DNA of 64,000 nt from Typhlomys cinereus (lineage: Eukaryota; Chordata; Mammalia; Rodentia; Platacanthomyidae): assembly GCA_023101885.1 (NCBI GenBank), contig JALPQD010000004.1:16272688-16336687 (forward strand), in the 5' to 3' direction. Positions 23,703 through 35,390 of this stretch are shown one piece after another; position 1 is the stretch's first letter; each line of letters begins with the position of its first letter. A program made the position numbers and the translations under genes. Below the pieces are notes generated by a model. It was not told the DNA's origin, ran no database searches, and worked only from the letters and a program-made list of their open reading frames with translations.

Positions 23703-23984
23703 ATCCCCCATACAGCAGAGGTTCACCTCGATAGCACAAACATGATAGCACAAGCACTGTTTAAAATAGCAAAGTCATGGAATCAACCCAAATGTCCAAC
23801 AGTTGAAGAGTGGATAAGGAAACTGTGGTACATCTATAAAATGGAGTACTACTCAGCCATCAAAAATGATGAATTATTGGAATTTGCCGGGAAATGGATG
23901 TCATTAGAAAAAATTATATTAACTGAAGTATCTCAGACCCAGAAAATTAAGCGCCGTATGTCCTCCGTAATATGTGGCTCCTAG
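23703..23984 (+). pseudogene. L1 ORF2 extreme C-terminus (sense part)
   Basis: It reads PHTAEVHLDSTN, FKIAKSWNQPKCPTVEEWIR, LWYIYKMEYYSAIKNDELLE, FAGKWMSLEKIILTEVSQTQ and ends RRMSSVICGS before the natural stop, followed directly by 3' UTR. The frame has no internal stop, which fits a young insertion. Upstream residues of the 111-codon plus frame (from 23649) come from the inverted segment read backwards and are not L1 protein. Confidence 0.9.
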
Positions 23985-25032
23985 TACCAAAACCACCCAG
24001 CCCCCCTTGAGACACTCATAGGTAAATCTATGTATTACCTACAGTAATTGCAAGGATTATGAACAGGAGGGATGGGGTTGGAGGGCCACACCAGAAACAA
24101 GGAGAGAAGTGACCATGTTACAGTAGAGAAAATAGGCCTCCATCAAGGACTGCAAGTAAGTAATGCTACACATGGTTAAGTTCACAGACATTTGTTCCTG
24201 ATCATTTACAACTAAGGGGATATGATCTCACCAGAAGGGGAGGGCATATAGTCTGGCAGATAAAAAGTAACCAGTTTGCAAATGGGTGATTCACCCCTCC
24301 CTCACTGAGGTTTCCAAATTTTATTGCATCTACCTTTGAATGTGCTCTTACAATAAGACTCCAGTTTAACAGCTTTTTGTCTCTGGCCAGGGGGTGACAT
24401 ACAGGGCCCAGCAGGATGGAGTGAAGAGCATTGCAGGAGCAGCAAAACTGCAAAAGAAAATTAACAAACCACAATTCAGAACTTCAGAGACTCTATATCA
24501 ACCACCTAGAACTAGGCCAGACTAATCTCTCCCCATCCTGAAGCTCAGGGAAATTTGCGGAAGAGGGGGCGTAAGAGTGTAAGAGCAAAAGGATGGGAGG
24601 AGCAATGATTTGCAAGATACTCCACACAAGTTAGGGCCAAAGCAATCATAATAGGACTTTGCATGCCCTGCGCAATGTCCAACATACTATTGACCTCACA
24701 AAGTCTAACATCTGCTAAAGGCACCAAGATCCTTGGAGGCAAGGGATTGGCAGCCACAGCAGTGTTCCTATGCTTAAGGGGAACACGGGAAAGGGTTCAG
24801 GGAAATGCCACTGGGTCCTTGTACATCATCGGAGAGGAGGGCCCAGAGGAGAGTCAGGCATGCACAAGAAAGCACTCTCTGGAAATTGGGGCGGGAGGCA
24901 TGGGGGGTTGGGAGGGAGGGGTGAGGGGATGGGGACCAGGAGGTTCGGGGGGAGGAGGAGGGAGGGAGGGAACTGGTGTACCTATTAAGTTTGTATGAGC
25001 TGAAATAATAATAATAAATGTATTAAATAAAA
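23985..25032 (+). other. 3' UTR of the younger L1
   Basis: The order matches the other L1 3' ends here: gaacaggagggat, agtagagaaaatagg, a 'gatatgatctcacca' block, an ORF-free mid part, 'gaggcaagggattggcagccac', a G-rich tract at 24890-24975 (ggggcggg; ggggggttggg; ggggggagg) and the end cctattaagtttgtatgagc with (AAT)n and an A-rich tail. It is the most complete 3' UTR in the window and a good reference for aligning the others. Confidence 0.9.
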
Positions 25033-25590
25033 AAGTCAAACCTGTGCATTCATGGAATACCAAAAGAAGAAACCAAAAAAACCTCACCAGAAGACATGTT
25101 CACACTATCATAAATGAAAATTTTTCAATTAGAGGCAAGAGATACGCACATAAGTACAAGAAGCATATTACACACCAATCTGATAAACCAAAATAGAAAC
25201 TCAGCACAGCAAATAAATGTCAAAATGGATACAAGGCAAAGATAGAAGGCAAAGATACAAAACAGACAATCAAGTCACATTTAAAGGTAAGCCCATTAGA
25301 ATTAACAACTGGTTTTTCAATGGAAACAGTAAAAGCCAAAAGAGCTTGGCGACATGTACTTCAGTTTATGAATGAGCACCAATGGCAATCCAGGCATCAA
25401 AACTGTCAGTCATGATTGAAGGTGTAAGAAAAATTTTCTATCATAAGGACACACTGAAAGCTTACATGACCACCAAACCAGGTCTACACAAGATGCTAGA
25501 AAAAAATACTCAAGTTTGAGGAAAAGGGAATACAAGGAAAAAATATTGCAACACAGCTACTAAAAAAAGAAATAGGCACATAAAACCCAC
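25033..25590 (+). pseudogene. L1 ORF1 remnant, C-terminal part (old host L1)
   Basis: It continues the host ORF1 after the nested L1: CIHGIPKEET is the conserved 'IIGIPEGEE'-type block of the L1 ORF1 RNA-binding domain. Later blocks are degraded by stops and indels. Together with 22331-22771 this gives an ORF1 of about the usual length. It is not functional. Confidence 0.65.
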
Positions 25591-25594
25591 AAAA

Positions 25595-28500
25595 CTCAAA
25601 AAATGACAGGGATTATTAAACATTTCTCAATCATAACCCTAAATGTCAATGAACTTAATTCTCCTATCAAGAGACATTGTCTATAAAATTGGATTAAAAA
25701 TAAAAATCCATGTTGCTTTTAAGAAGCACATCTTGCAATAAAAGATAAGTATATTTCAGAGAGAAATAATGGTTTAAGGTACTTCAGACTAACAAAACAA
25801 GGAAGCAATCAGGACTAGCAATATAAGTATCTGACAATATAGATTTCAAACCAAAATAAATCATAAGAGACACAGAAGGACCCTACATATTAGTAAAAGG
25901 AACAATTCTTCAGGAAGACTTCAAAATTCTGAACATACACCTAAAATAAGCTCATGCACATTCATTAAAAAAAATACATTATCTAAAACAACAAATCAAT
26001 CAAAAAAACAATAATGATAGGAGACTTCAACACCTCAGTCTCATCTATGGATAGATCAACAGGCCAAAAATTGAACAGAAATACACTGGAGTTGAATCAA
26101 TCCTTAATCCAAATAGACGCGATTGGCCTCTCCTGAAACTTAAATCCTAACATCAAGGAATAATTTTTTTTCAGCAGCCTATGGAAATTCCTCCAAAACA
26201 GAACACATAGTGGGCCACGAAGCAAGCTTTCACATATATAGGAAAGTTAAAATTACATCCCGTACTTTATCAGACTACCATGAACTAAAACTAGACATTC
26301 ACGACAAGGCAACTGACAGAAAATACAGATGCTTTTGGAAATTAAATACCATGATACTGAATGAAGAATGGTCCAGACAGAAGTGAAAATAGAAATTCAA
26401 AACATCTGAGAAGTGAATGATAATGAAAACAAAACTTATTAAAATCTCTGGGACTCAATGAAAGCTGTCCTAGAGGAAAGTTTATGGCACTCAATGCCCA
26501 TATCCATAAAATGGAAAAAGATCACAACTAAATAACTTAACAATACAGCTTTGGGTTTCAGAGAAATAAGAACAATCCTATCAAGAAAGTAGTAGATGAA
26601 GACATATTAGTAATAACAGAACAGAAATATCCGAATTCAAGATAAAGAAAAGGATGCAAAGAATCAACCAAACGTACAGCTGATTCTTTGGGAAAAAAAA
26701 GCAATATTGATAAACCCTTAGCCAAATTAACTAAAGTCAAAAGAGAAAAATCCAAATTAATAAAATTAGAGGTGAAAATGGAGTTATTAGAACTGATACC
26801 AAGGAAATTTAGAATCATAACATCTTATTTCAAAAACTATACTGCATGAAATTTGACAATCAGAAGGAAATGGATGAATTTCTAAGTACACAACTTACCA
26901 AAATTGAATCAGGATGAATTGAATTACTCAAATAGCCTTATATCAAATGAGAAAGTTAAATAAATAAATTGCTACCAAAGAATGCCCAGGACTGGATGGA
27001 TGAAGTGCAGAATTCTACCAGACATTTAAGGAATTAAATTAAGGAACTTAAGTCAATTATTCTACAAATAGAAGGAATACTTCCAAACTCTTTCTACAAA
27101 AGTAATATTATATTGATTTCAAAAACAATTAAAGAAACAATAAAAAAGAAAACTATAGGCCAGTCTCATTGATGGACACAGACACAATGATTCTCAACAA
27201 AATTTTAACAAGTCAGATTCAAAAACATATGAAAAAAATCCTACTTGTAGTATTTATTCCAGATACACAATTTTGGTTCAACATATAAAAATCAACAATT
27301 ATAATCCATCATCTAAACAAATCCAAAGACCAAAACCATGTGATTTTCTCCATATATGCAGAAAGAAAAACTTTTAACAAAATCCAACATCCCTTTATGA
27401 TAAAGACCTTAGAGACAGTAAGAATGGAAGAAACTTAAATCAACATAATAAAGTCTATATACAGCAAGCCTATGGCAAGGATCATTCTAAATAGTAAAAA
27501 AAACCTTGAAGCATTCCAACTTTGATCAGAATTACATAAGGTTGTCAACTCTCACCCCTTCTTAAAGCCATAATACAAGAGCGATAGAGAGATAGGAGAG
27601 ATCAAATAAGGATAGAAGAAGTGAAGATATTCTTACTTATTTGCAGATGAAAAGAAGCTATACCTGAAAGACCCCAAAAAACTCCACCAGGAAATTCTTG
27701 AAACTAATGTATAAGTTCAGTAGAGTAGCTTAGTATAGAATTAATGTTCAAAAATCAGTGACTTTCTTAGATACCAAGGGTGAAAAAAAGCGAGAAATTC
27801 CTAAGAGAAATAATTATATTTACCTAAGTCCCTAAAAAATGAAATGCATTGGTATAAATCTACCAAGGATGTGAGAGACCTGCATAATGAAAACTTTAAA
27901 TCCCTAAAGAAATAAATTTCAGAAGACCTCCCATGCTCCTGGATCAGTAAAATTAACACCATAAAAATGTCCAAAAGCAATATACATATTCAATGTAATA
28001 CCAATCATAATTACAAGGCAATTCTTCACAGAAATTGACAAAAAAAGTCAGGATTCATATGGAAGCACAAAAGATTAAGGATAGCAAAAACAATCTTCAG
28101 TAATAAAAACTCTTCTTGAGTTTTTATACTGTACTACAAAGTGTCTATACTATACTACAAATCCATAGTAAAAACAACAGAAGAGTACTTATTTAAAAAT
28201 ACACAGATCAGTGCATAAGCTCATATACCTACAGTCACCTGATTTTTTTATATAGGTGCATATAAATATTATTGAAAAAAATAGACAACATCTTTAACAA
28301 ATAGTGCTCACAATATTTGATACTACATGCAAAAGATTGAAACTGGAAACTTTTTTGTCACTTGCATGAAAATCAACTCCAAATAGATGAAGGACCTTAA
28401 TATTTGACCACATTCTCCAAAAATCCTAGAAGAAAGAGTAGGTAATTCCCTCAAACTGAACCAACACTCAGTGGGAATTAATGAAATTAAAAAGCTTCTG

Positions 28501-29215
28501 TTAAGCAAAAGATACTGTTAACTGAGCAAATGAAAATCCACAGAATGGCAAAAATCTTTGCTAACTACACATATGATAAAGGGCTAATACCCAGAGTCCT
28601 CAAAGAACTCAAACAATTAAACACCCAAGAAGTAAACTGTCTAATTAGGGCCTTGGAACTTAAAAGAAATTTTCCCAGGATGAAATTAGGATGTCCAAAA
28701 ATTACATTAAAAATATTCCACTTTCCTAGCTATTAAGTAAATACAAATCAAAACCACCCTGCATTATCATCTTACCCTGGTCATGATGGCTAAAATTCAA
28801 AACATGTACAACAAATGCTGGAGAGGATGCAGGGAGAAGGGAACACTCATACATAGCTGGTGAGAATGCAACCTTGTACAAATGCTCTTGAGATAATTAT
28901 GGTAGTTCCTAAAAAGTTAAAAATTGAAACGCCAGTTATACAACTATTGGGACTATTCCCAGAGAATTCTTCATCTTACTATAGGGGCATGTGTACATCC
29001 ATGTTCATTGCAACACTATTCACAGTAGGAAAGTCATAGAATCAGACTAAATGCCAAGAATAGGTGATTGGATAATGAAAATGTGTTACATATACACAAT
29101 GGAATTCACCTGTGAAGAAAAATGAATTAATGAAATTTGCTGGCAAACTTACGGAGTTAGAAGAAGTCATACTGAACTAAGTATCCCAGACACAGAGAGA
29201 AGTCACACAGCCCCC
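25595..29215 (+). pseudogene. L1 ORF2 remnant (endonuclease / reverse transcriptase), old
   Basis: ORF2 of L1 encodes the nicking endonuclease and reverse transcriptase. The start of the endonuclease domain is visible (SIITLNVNELNSPIKRH, about 25628). Its end is near 26170-26350 (SAAYGNSSKTEHIVGHEASF; FWKLNTMILNEEWS). The reverse-transcriptase active site reads FADE at 27640-27651 where F/Y-ADD is required, so a catalytic aspartate is replaced. LYLKDPKK follows. The C-terminus (KFAGKLTELEEVIL; VSQTQ) ends near 29215. Many stops and frameshifts occur throughout, so the element is dead. Confidence 0.8.
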
Positions 29216-30359
29216 CTTGTAAGTTGAATCTAGTACTAAAGGAAGATTTCTATAATATCCATTATATTTTCAAAGGAACATAACTTATATTTTCAAAGGA
29301 ACGAAGATTCCAAGAGAGTGGTGAAAAAGGAATACAGTTAAATAGATATATAAGGCCACTATTAAAAGTCTGCAAAGGAAGGTAAGTAATGTGAGAGATT
29401 TAATAAGGGATAATGGAGGAAATATTACCAGTAATAAATGTGATATGGTACTATTACTCTGCTAAGAAGAATCTATGGGAGCAACAGAAGTATGTAAGAC
29501 CTATCTGAAAAATATTACTCTCTGAGTTGGTTATACTCCTTTCAATGGCAGGGAAACCATGTCTGATAATGTGTATCTATCCAAATAATGGTAGAAAGTG
29601 AATAAAAGGACAGGAACAGAGTTTCTAATGTTAACTATAAAAGACTGATAATATAAGACCATCTAAATACTTTTTTTAACCCTTAGATAAGAAAAGCTCC
29701 CAGAGTTCAATTAAGCTGCTCCCTATTACAATGAAAGACAAGTGAGGCAGACAGCCACATCAGGCCAGAGTACAGAATATCTGAGAACCTGAAATACTCA
29801 GCCATAATCAGCCACCAAAATCTAATTCCACACCAAGGCTTAGGAAACCTTATGGAAGAGGGAGCAGTAAGATTGTGATGGTCTAAAGGAGGGATGAAAA
29901 ACTCCTGGGCAACAAACTGCTGATGATTTTCCCAGAAAGTCACTGCCATGAGAACTTCTACCATCAGACCTACAAAATGGCCTATGTACCAACATTTCCC
30001 TCAAAGCCTAAACCTAGGATCTAAGATCCTAGAAAAAAACAGCTGCTCTCAGCAAATGTCTTAGGGGCAGGATATGGAAAAGGGAAAAGGGACCTCCCCA
30101 CATATGACTTTACCCAATGAAGAACCACATGAAATTCAAAAGAAATCTAACTCCCTTGCTATCACAGGCACCCTAAAGGAAATTCTGTGATACCCACAAG
30201 CAGGAGGACAGGAGGGGTGTGCGTAGATTAGAGCAGAAGGATAAAGGGAGGGGATGGTGTGTAAGAGGAGGGGAGGGGGAGAAGGGAAATGTATGAGAAG
30301 GGAATCTGGACAAAGACCTAAACCCAGTTTGCTTGTAAATAAGTGAATAAAAAAATTAT
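29216..30359 (+). other. 3' UTR of the old L1
   Basis: It runs from the end of ORF2 to the A-rich tail. It contains an 18-nt direct repeat (29262-29279 and 29285-29302), a diverged mid part and a GA-rich tract at 30205-30300, then 'gtttgcttgtaaataag', the counterpart of the conserved 'gtttgtatgag' end. It is clearly more diverged than the 3' UTRs at 2.3, 24 and 40 kb. Confidence 0.7.
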
Positions 30360-30367
30360 CAAAGAGA

Positions 30368-31309
30368 AAATAGGGTACCAATGTTTGCTCTTAAATACAC
30401 ATTCCCATATGTGTGTTTATGTGTTTGTAAACATCATGAACTCTATCTTCCCAGATCATGCACATTATTAGTCAACAGGGTCAATTTTGAATTTTCCAAG
30501 TTTAGTTAGCAGTTAGGCCGGAGTTCTAAACTTGCCCTTCTGTACTCTTACAATGTTACAGTTGAGACTGTGAAAATTACCTTCCTCTTGACTGGATGAG
30601 CAATGTGCATTTACCAACAGGAGAATATTGAGGGGATGACTATTTTGCATACAGATTGAACTCTCATTTCTAGTTGTGTGGTGTTCCTGGGGTGTCAACA
30701 GCCAGGGTCTCGAAGTTCTACAGAAGCAATTGCAGAACTTATCTAATACTATTTTCTCTATTTAAGAATCCATTTTAGCACAGTTCACTGAAAGGATCCA
30801 GAAGCAGCAAGGGAACATCTACAGTCTGTGAGGACCCTCTCACACCTGCTTACCACCTTAGAGCTCCTTGGTATAGTGTAAAATTTGCTTCACGCTGATG
30901 AATCTGTGTTGTCTTTATGTTAGCTACAGCTCTCTAACATCTTTATGCAAAACTGTTAGACAATCTCTTAAACACATATAAAGTCTTTTTTCTTCATTTT
31001 GAAACATACATTGTGCCAACTCAAAATAATGGTTGCATGTCTAGCAGGTACTCAAACAATTGCTAGTACAAACATCCCAGAAAAAATCCAGTGGGCCCTA
31101 CATACAAAAGATAAGAAAGTAATAAGGAAACTGGCAGGAAAGGAGAAAGTTTGCCAAAAGATAGGAGGGAAGGTGGGAAAAGATAGCAAGAGGAAAAAAT
31201 ACATAGAAGCATTATATTTATATATAAAAGGGTCAAAAATGGAAAACTAAAACAATGGTATAGTCTAATTTTTTAATTGAAACATTTCATAGTTAAGAAT
31301 GACAAGTTA
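30368..31309. other. Unique DNA, no gene recognised
   Basis: 30490-30870 has moderate G+C and non-repetitive texture; it could be conserved or an unrecognised old repeat. The plus frame at 30999-31250 is Lys-rich with no domain I recognise and is most likely chance. Confidence 0.4.
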
Positions 31310-31319
31310 AGATGTTTTC

Positions 31320-31965
31320 AGTTTTTGAAAACAACAACAAACCACAATTCAGAACACAAAAGACCCTACATTATTCACCTGGAACCAGACCAACCAAATC
31401 TCTCCTCATCCTGAAACTCAGGGAACCTTGCAAAAGAAGGGGCGGTAAGATTGTAAGAGCCTTATGATGGGGAGCACCAACAATATACAAGCTATTCCAC
31501 ACAAGTTAGGGCTGCAGCAGCCAATATGGACTTTGCCTGGCATGCTCAAAGGCTGACATATCAACGACCACCTCCCAAAGTCTAGCATGGATAATAAGGG
31601 AGAAGGCTCCAGCTAGTGGGAACCTTAGAGGCAAGGGATTAAACAGTCAGAATAGAGTTCCTATACTAACAGGGAGCCAAGGCTCTCTGGGCTATGCCAC
31701 TGAGTCCTGAACCCTCACTAGGGTGGAGGATTCAGAGGAAAGTTTGGCATTCACACAAATGGATGCTCCATGCAGGAGATGGGAAGGATGAAGGAGGAGG
31801 TGATGAGAGAGGGGGAGGGAGGGAGGTGGAAGAAAGGAATGGGGAAAGAGAGTGGAGTGCAATGGGGCATGACTGGGTTGGGGAGGGGGAGAGGACGGGG
31901 GTACCTAATGAGCTTGTATGATTAGGAGAATAATAAAATGTGGGAGAAAAAATTTAAAAAAAGAA
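31320..31965 (+). mobile_element. 5'-truncated L1 (3' UTR only)
   Basis: It aligns by eye with the L1 3' UTRs at 2.5, 24.4 and 40.6 kb: ccacaattcagaac, ggaaccagaccaacc, gaggcaagggatta, a GA-rich tract at 31775-31905, then 'gagcttgtatgattagg' and an A-rich end. Imperfect flanks (gatgttttcagtttt near 31311 and gaatgtttcaatttt near 31965) may be a decayed TSD. It is closest to the copy at 39.6-41.2 kb, sharing 'ctgagtcctgaa' and 'tgactgg'. Confidence 0.85.
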
Positions 31966-32429
31966 TGTTTCAATTTTAACGTAGGTAGGGACTGCAAAAA
32001 AAGACGCTATTTTTCTTCTCTATGCCTATTTCTAAGTAAATTGAAAAGAGCTTTGAATTTATGCATGAACTGAATCATAGGAAATACATATGAGCATGCA
32101 TCTATATATCCCACCTGGATTTATAGGACTATTTCAAGGATAATACATCACAATAAATTTTAAAATGCCTCTGAAAACAATCTAGGAAAGTTTTTCTTGC
32201 TTTTATAAAATAAATATTTTAAATTGGCTTCTTTTTTTCATTTTTGCACTGAAAATTTAGAATTCTGTTTTTCTGTTTATGTATTACATTATAGGAAAAT
32301 ATACCCTAATGAAATGACACACATTGTTTAACTGGAATTACATAAAACCATCAGTCAGTTAAAAAAAAAAACAGGCTAGAATTAGTAAAATAGCATGCTA
32401 GCTGGAGTAGACATCGTTGCATTACCTTC

Positions 32430-32785
32430 ACCATATTGTGAGACTCTAGCGGCTTAAGGGAGAAAAGGGGAGATTTACTTGGTTTACAGTTTCAGAGGAC
32501 AGATACAGTCCATTATGAGAGGAAAGATAAGGTCGGCTGGAAGTAGCTTCGGTCACATCCTTCATCATAGAAGCCAAGATAGCAAGCAACAGACTGCTAG
32601 AGCAGACTGCTAGAGAATGCAGAGTAGGGTTATCCCACCTCTAGGCCTGCTTTCTGGCGCATGTCTTCTAGTAAGATTCCATTCTAAAAAGGTTACATGA
32701 GTTTCCCAAACATTGACACTGCCTAAGGATTCAAGCACATGAGCCTGTATGGGGCAAGTCATATTCACACCATGAGAGACACAAT
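32430..32785 (-). mobile_element. LTR-like or other old rodent repeat, antisense
   Basis: Blocks 'acttggtttacagtttcagagg' and 'tacagtccattatgag' near the left, and 'caagcacatgagcctgtatggg' near the right, match a widespread rodent interspersed repeat as I remember it. It contains a 13-nt tandem duplication (agactgctagag, 32591-32616). Family name is not assigned with confidence. Confidence 0.4.
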
Positions 32786-33504
32786 TATTTTCTCCTTTTT
32801 CTATCCCTTAATAAATTGTGAGCTTTTTATTTAGAAAATATAGAATATAGATACTATGTTCTTAAGAAGCTTAAAAGAAATCAGTCCCCAAAATAGTCAA
32901 AAGTGTTCCTTACACATTCTGATATGGGTTTCTCCACGATGAAGACATATAGCAGTTTGCAATCCAGTTTTTAGTTCCATTCTTTTGGATGGAACCACAA
33001 TCTTAGCTATTTCCAGATATTTTATTTTTATTGGTCTCAGGCCTGTGTTCATATTATTTTTAATGCTTTGACTCAATCTTTGTTGCTTGATTTAGTGTCT
33101 TTCAAATTCACCTACTTTTTCTTCTCCTTGAGGCAACATCTGTGCCAGTTGATAAGAAATTTCTGATTTTTTTCCTTCAGAATTACTGTATAGGAATGTC
33201 TGCTCTGCCCTTGTAAGATAATACAACCATTGATATAGTGAGAAATTGTTTAGCCATCTAACACAACACCACTACTGATACAGTGAGAAGATGACCTATG
33301 CCTCAGGAGCCCTTTTTTCTGCTGTGACTTGCTAGTTGAGTCTTTCACTTGCTGACCAGCAGATCATTGAGCTTCATTAACAGGCATGTTTCTGCTTTGA
33401 TCTGGGTGCTTTTGCTGTATATGCCAAATTCTCTGACTGAGTTATAATTAGTGTTTCAGAAGAAGAACATAGAGCATTAATGTAAGGCATTTCTTTTCTT
33501 TTTT

Positions 33505-34056
33505 CTTTTTTGAAGAATGCCATGTTTTATTAATTTATACTTTCATACACAAATAGAATCAATTTATGTGTCTTCATTATGGCCCATTTTCATGCCCCTC
33601 TTTTTCCACCTTACAAGTTCTTCTACCCAGTCCATTTGCATACGTGACCTATTAGGTTTTATCTGAGATTCTGTACTGCCAAATATTTAAGTGCTTACTG
33701 TGGAAGTGACCCTTATCTTGTCTGTGTTAAGCCTTCAATTGTTTTTCAAGGGGGTAGTATTCCTTGAGATCTTCCCTAATCCATGATGAAATCTTGATAG
33801 GTCAGCAATTGTATAGATTTGGTGGAAGTAATTATTACTTACAGTAAGTTCTTATGAATGACAGCCCTGTCTTGATCTGTGTGGTAGTAGCAGTTCTAAC
33901 CCTTTGGCTTTTACATGCCTATCAGTTGCTCTTCTGCAAATTTTCTTGAGCCTTGGAATTTGGGGGATGATTTTAATTTGCCTCTTAGAGCAGAGGATGC
34001 CAGTCACTTACACTTCAGCCATTTGTGGTACTCCAGATTACGTATCTCCCATTTCC
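33505..34056 (-). repeat. Old antisense repeat, left part (shared with 60395-60600)
   Basis: The left part matches 60395-60600: 'tggcccattttcatgcccctc' here and 'tggcccattccatacccctc' there, then 'ggttttatctgagattctgtactgcca' here and 'ggtttcatctgggatgcctatactgtca' there. This shows an interspersed family. It seems to continue on the far side of the SINE at 34071-34373. It is probably an old L1 3' UTR or retroviral sequence. Confidence 0.5.
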
Positions 34057-34070
34057 AAAAAACATTTATT

Positions 34071-34123
34071 TTTTAAAATTTTTTATTATTTATTCAATTG
34101 TGCGTGTATATGTATGTGTGTGT

Positions 34124-34164
<41 letters not shown>

Positions 34165-34373
34165 ATCATGGGCGAATTCAGGAACCACCATGGACCACCT
34201 CCACCTCCTCCTTGTTTACTCTGCCCCAAGATTCACAGGCTCCGCCCTACCATGACCAGAAACTCATGCTGCCCCACTTCTGCCCGGCGTCTATAAGTGG
34301 GGTCTAGGATCCGAACTCAGGACCTTCTGCCTGCAAGGCAGAGGCTTAACCCCTGAGCCACCACTCCAGCCCC
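34071..34373 (-). mobile_element. tRNA-headed SINE, antisense, inserted in an older repeat
   Basis: Full-length in reverse: T-rich end, attcaattgtgcgtg, a (TG)n tract of about 20 units, gcgaattcaggaaccacc, family body, B box complement (ggatccgaactca) and A box complement, ending gagccaccactccagcccc. The flanks aaaaaacatttatt (34057-34070) and aaaagacctttctt (34374-34387) agree at 11 of 14 positions and look like a partly decayed TSD. The frame at 33904-34296 runs through its TG tract and is not a gene. Confidence 0.93.
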
Positions 34374-34387
34374 AAAAGACCTTTCTT

Positions 34388-35390
34388 GATTGAGTACCAA
34401 GAGTACCTAATCTATAGTTATAATGATATGTATGTAGATGGTAGTTTACTATGAAGTATTTATACTTAACATTTTTTCCCACCAAGACAGCCTATGGTCT
34501 CTTTTTCCATCAATATTTGGCTAGGTTTACAATAACAGATATGTATTTCCTGCCAAAAAGCAGATCTTAACTCCAATCTGAAACAATTGTTTTTTTCCTA
34601 TACTATTCTTGCCACCAATTCTGTCCTCTTCCCAAAGTGATTGTTATTATGGCTGCCAGTGTTCATGGCTGGATGACGCTGCTTTTTGTTTTCCTCCCCT
34701 GATAGCCTGTATCACACCTTTGTCAGTGGGAACATTAGCCAGCAAGTTAAAAAAAAAAAAAAACTCCATCTCCTTTCCAGCTTGTTTTTCCCTTGCCCTG
34801 TGATCCTCATGTGTGGTGTCTTCAGCAACAGGGTCTTGCTAGCAGGTACTGGAGGAAAACCAAGATTAATGGACAATGCCTAAATTGTTTTGAGGGCCTT
34901 GAGGGTCATTGAGGCCTTTCTGAACAACAGCTCATTAGAAGATACGACGTTTCTGGAACTAGGAAATTTATTTCATTGCCCATTGTCTTTGGTATAGTAT
35001 CTCAGGGAAATTTCTATTTTCTCTTTTGTTCCCTTTTCTGTGCTCCTCTGTGTAAGGTATATTGGATCATACTTTTAAAAAATATGTTTTTGATAGATGC
35101 TATATAATTTTGAAAGTGTATCTTACACACTTAGCACTAATTTTACTCCCCTACAACCTCCTTTAACCTTTTGCCCTATTTCTTTCCCCACCTGAAGCAT
35201 TCCTACCATTACTCCCTTTTACACATTATTTCTTCTAGTTTTTATTTTTGAGGCATTTCTTAAAGTGACTCTAGGTCATAGGCCTCTACCTGTGTATGTC
35301 ACAAGTAGAATGGATGTACCTGCTGACTGTTACCTGGCTCAGATGAATCCCACACAGATTCCTCCTCAAAATATGGTCAGGGTCAAAATG
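34388..35390 (-). repeat. Old antisense repeat, right part
   Basis: Sequence such as 'gtgtggtgtcttcagcaacag', 'ggaggaaaaccaag', 'tcattgcccattgtctttgg' and 'tttttatttttgaggcattt' fits a common rodent interspersed sequence I remember but cannot name safely. It appears continuous with 33505-34056 across the SINE. A run of about 14 A lies at 34749-34762. The overlapping plus frames (34609-34883) are chance. Confidence 0.4.

Larger units (their letters stand above)
22772..25032 (+). mobile_element. Younger L1 with twin-priming inversion, nested in the old L1
   Basis: It has two parts. 22772 to about 23702 is ORF2 C-terminal sequence in antisense. About 23703 to 25032 is the end of ORF2 plus the complete 3' UTR in sense, with an A-rich end. 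Target duplications aagtcaaacct flank the whole. Compared with the L1 at 39.6 kb, roughly 15 codons of ORF2 lying between the two parts are missing (between 'RFLKKLK' and 'PHTAEVH'). This is the structure expected from twin priming: the 5' segment is inverted, with a small deletion at the priming point. It is far less mutated than its host element. Confidence 0.9.
21562..30359 (+). mobile_element. Old, near-full-length L1, split by a younger L1
   Basis: This is one L1 in sense orientation: 5' leader, ORF1, ORF2, 3' UTR with GA-rich tract, and an A-rich end at 30347-30359. It is interrupted at 22772-25032 by another L1. Without the insert it spans about 6.5 kb, the usual full length of a rodent L1. 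A candidate TSD (caaagaga) lies at 21554-21561 and 30360-30367, short but placed exactly where expected. A B1/Alu-like antisense stretch (about 21650-21732, ending aactacaggcc...accaccacacc) may be part of the 5' region or a separate insertion. The ORFs are broken by many stops and frameshifts. Confidence 0.75.

Noticed and set aside
23649..23984. 111-codon plus frame
   Set aside because: The first part is inverted L1 read backwards and the rest is the L1 ORF2 C-terminus.
24900..24975. CpG-island or promoter-like G-rich region
   Set aside because: The stretch is G-rich on one strand with few CpGs and is the standard L1 3' UTR tract.
24663..24998. 111-codon Gly-rich frame
   Set aside because: It lies wholly in an L1 3' UTR; the Gly run comes from the G-rich tract.
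33904..34296. 130-codon plus frame with Cys/Val repeats
   Set aside because: It crosses from an old repeat into an antisense SINE and its (TG)n tract, so it is a composite artefact.
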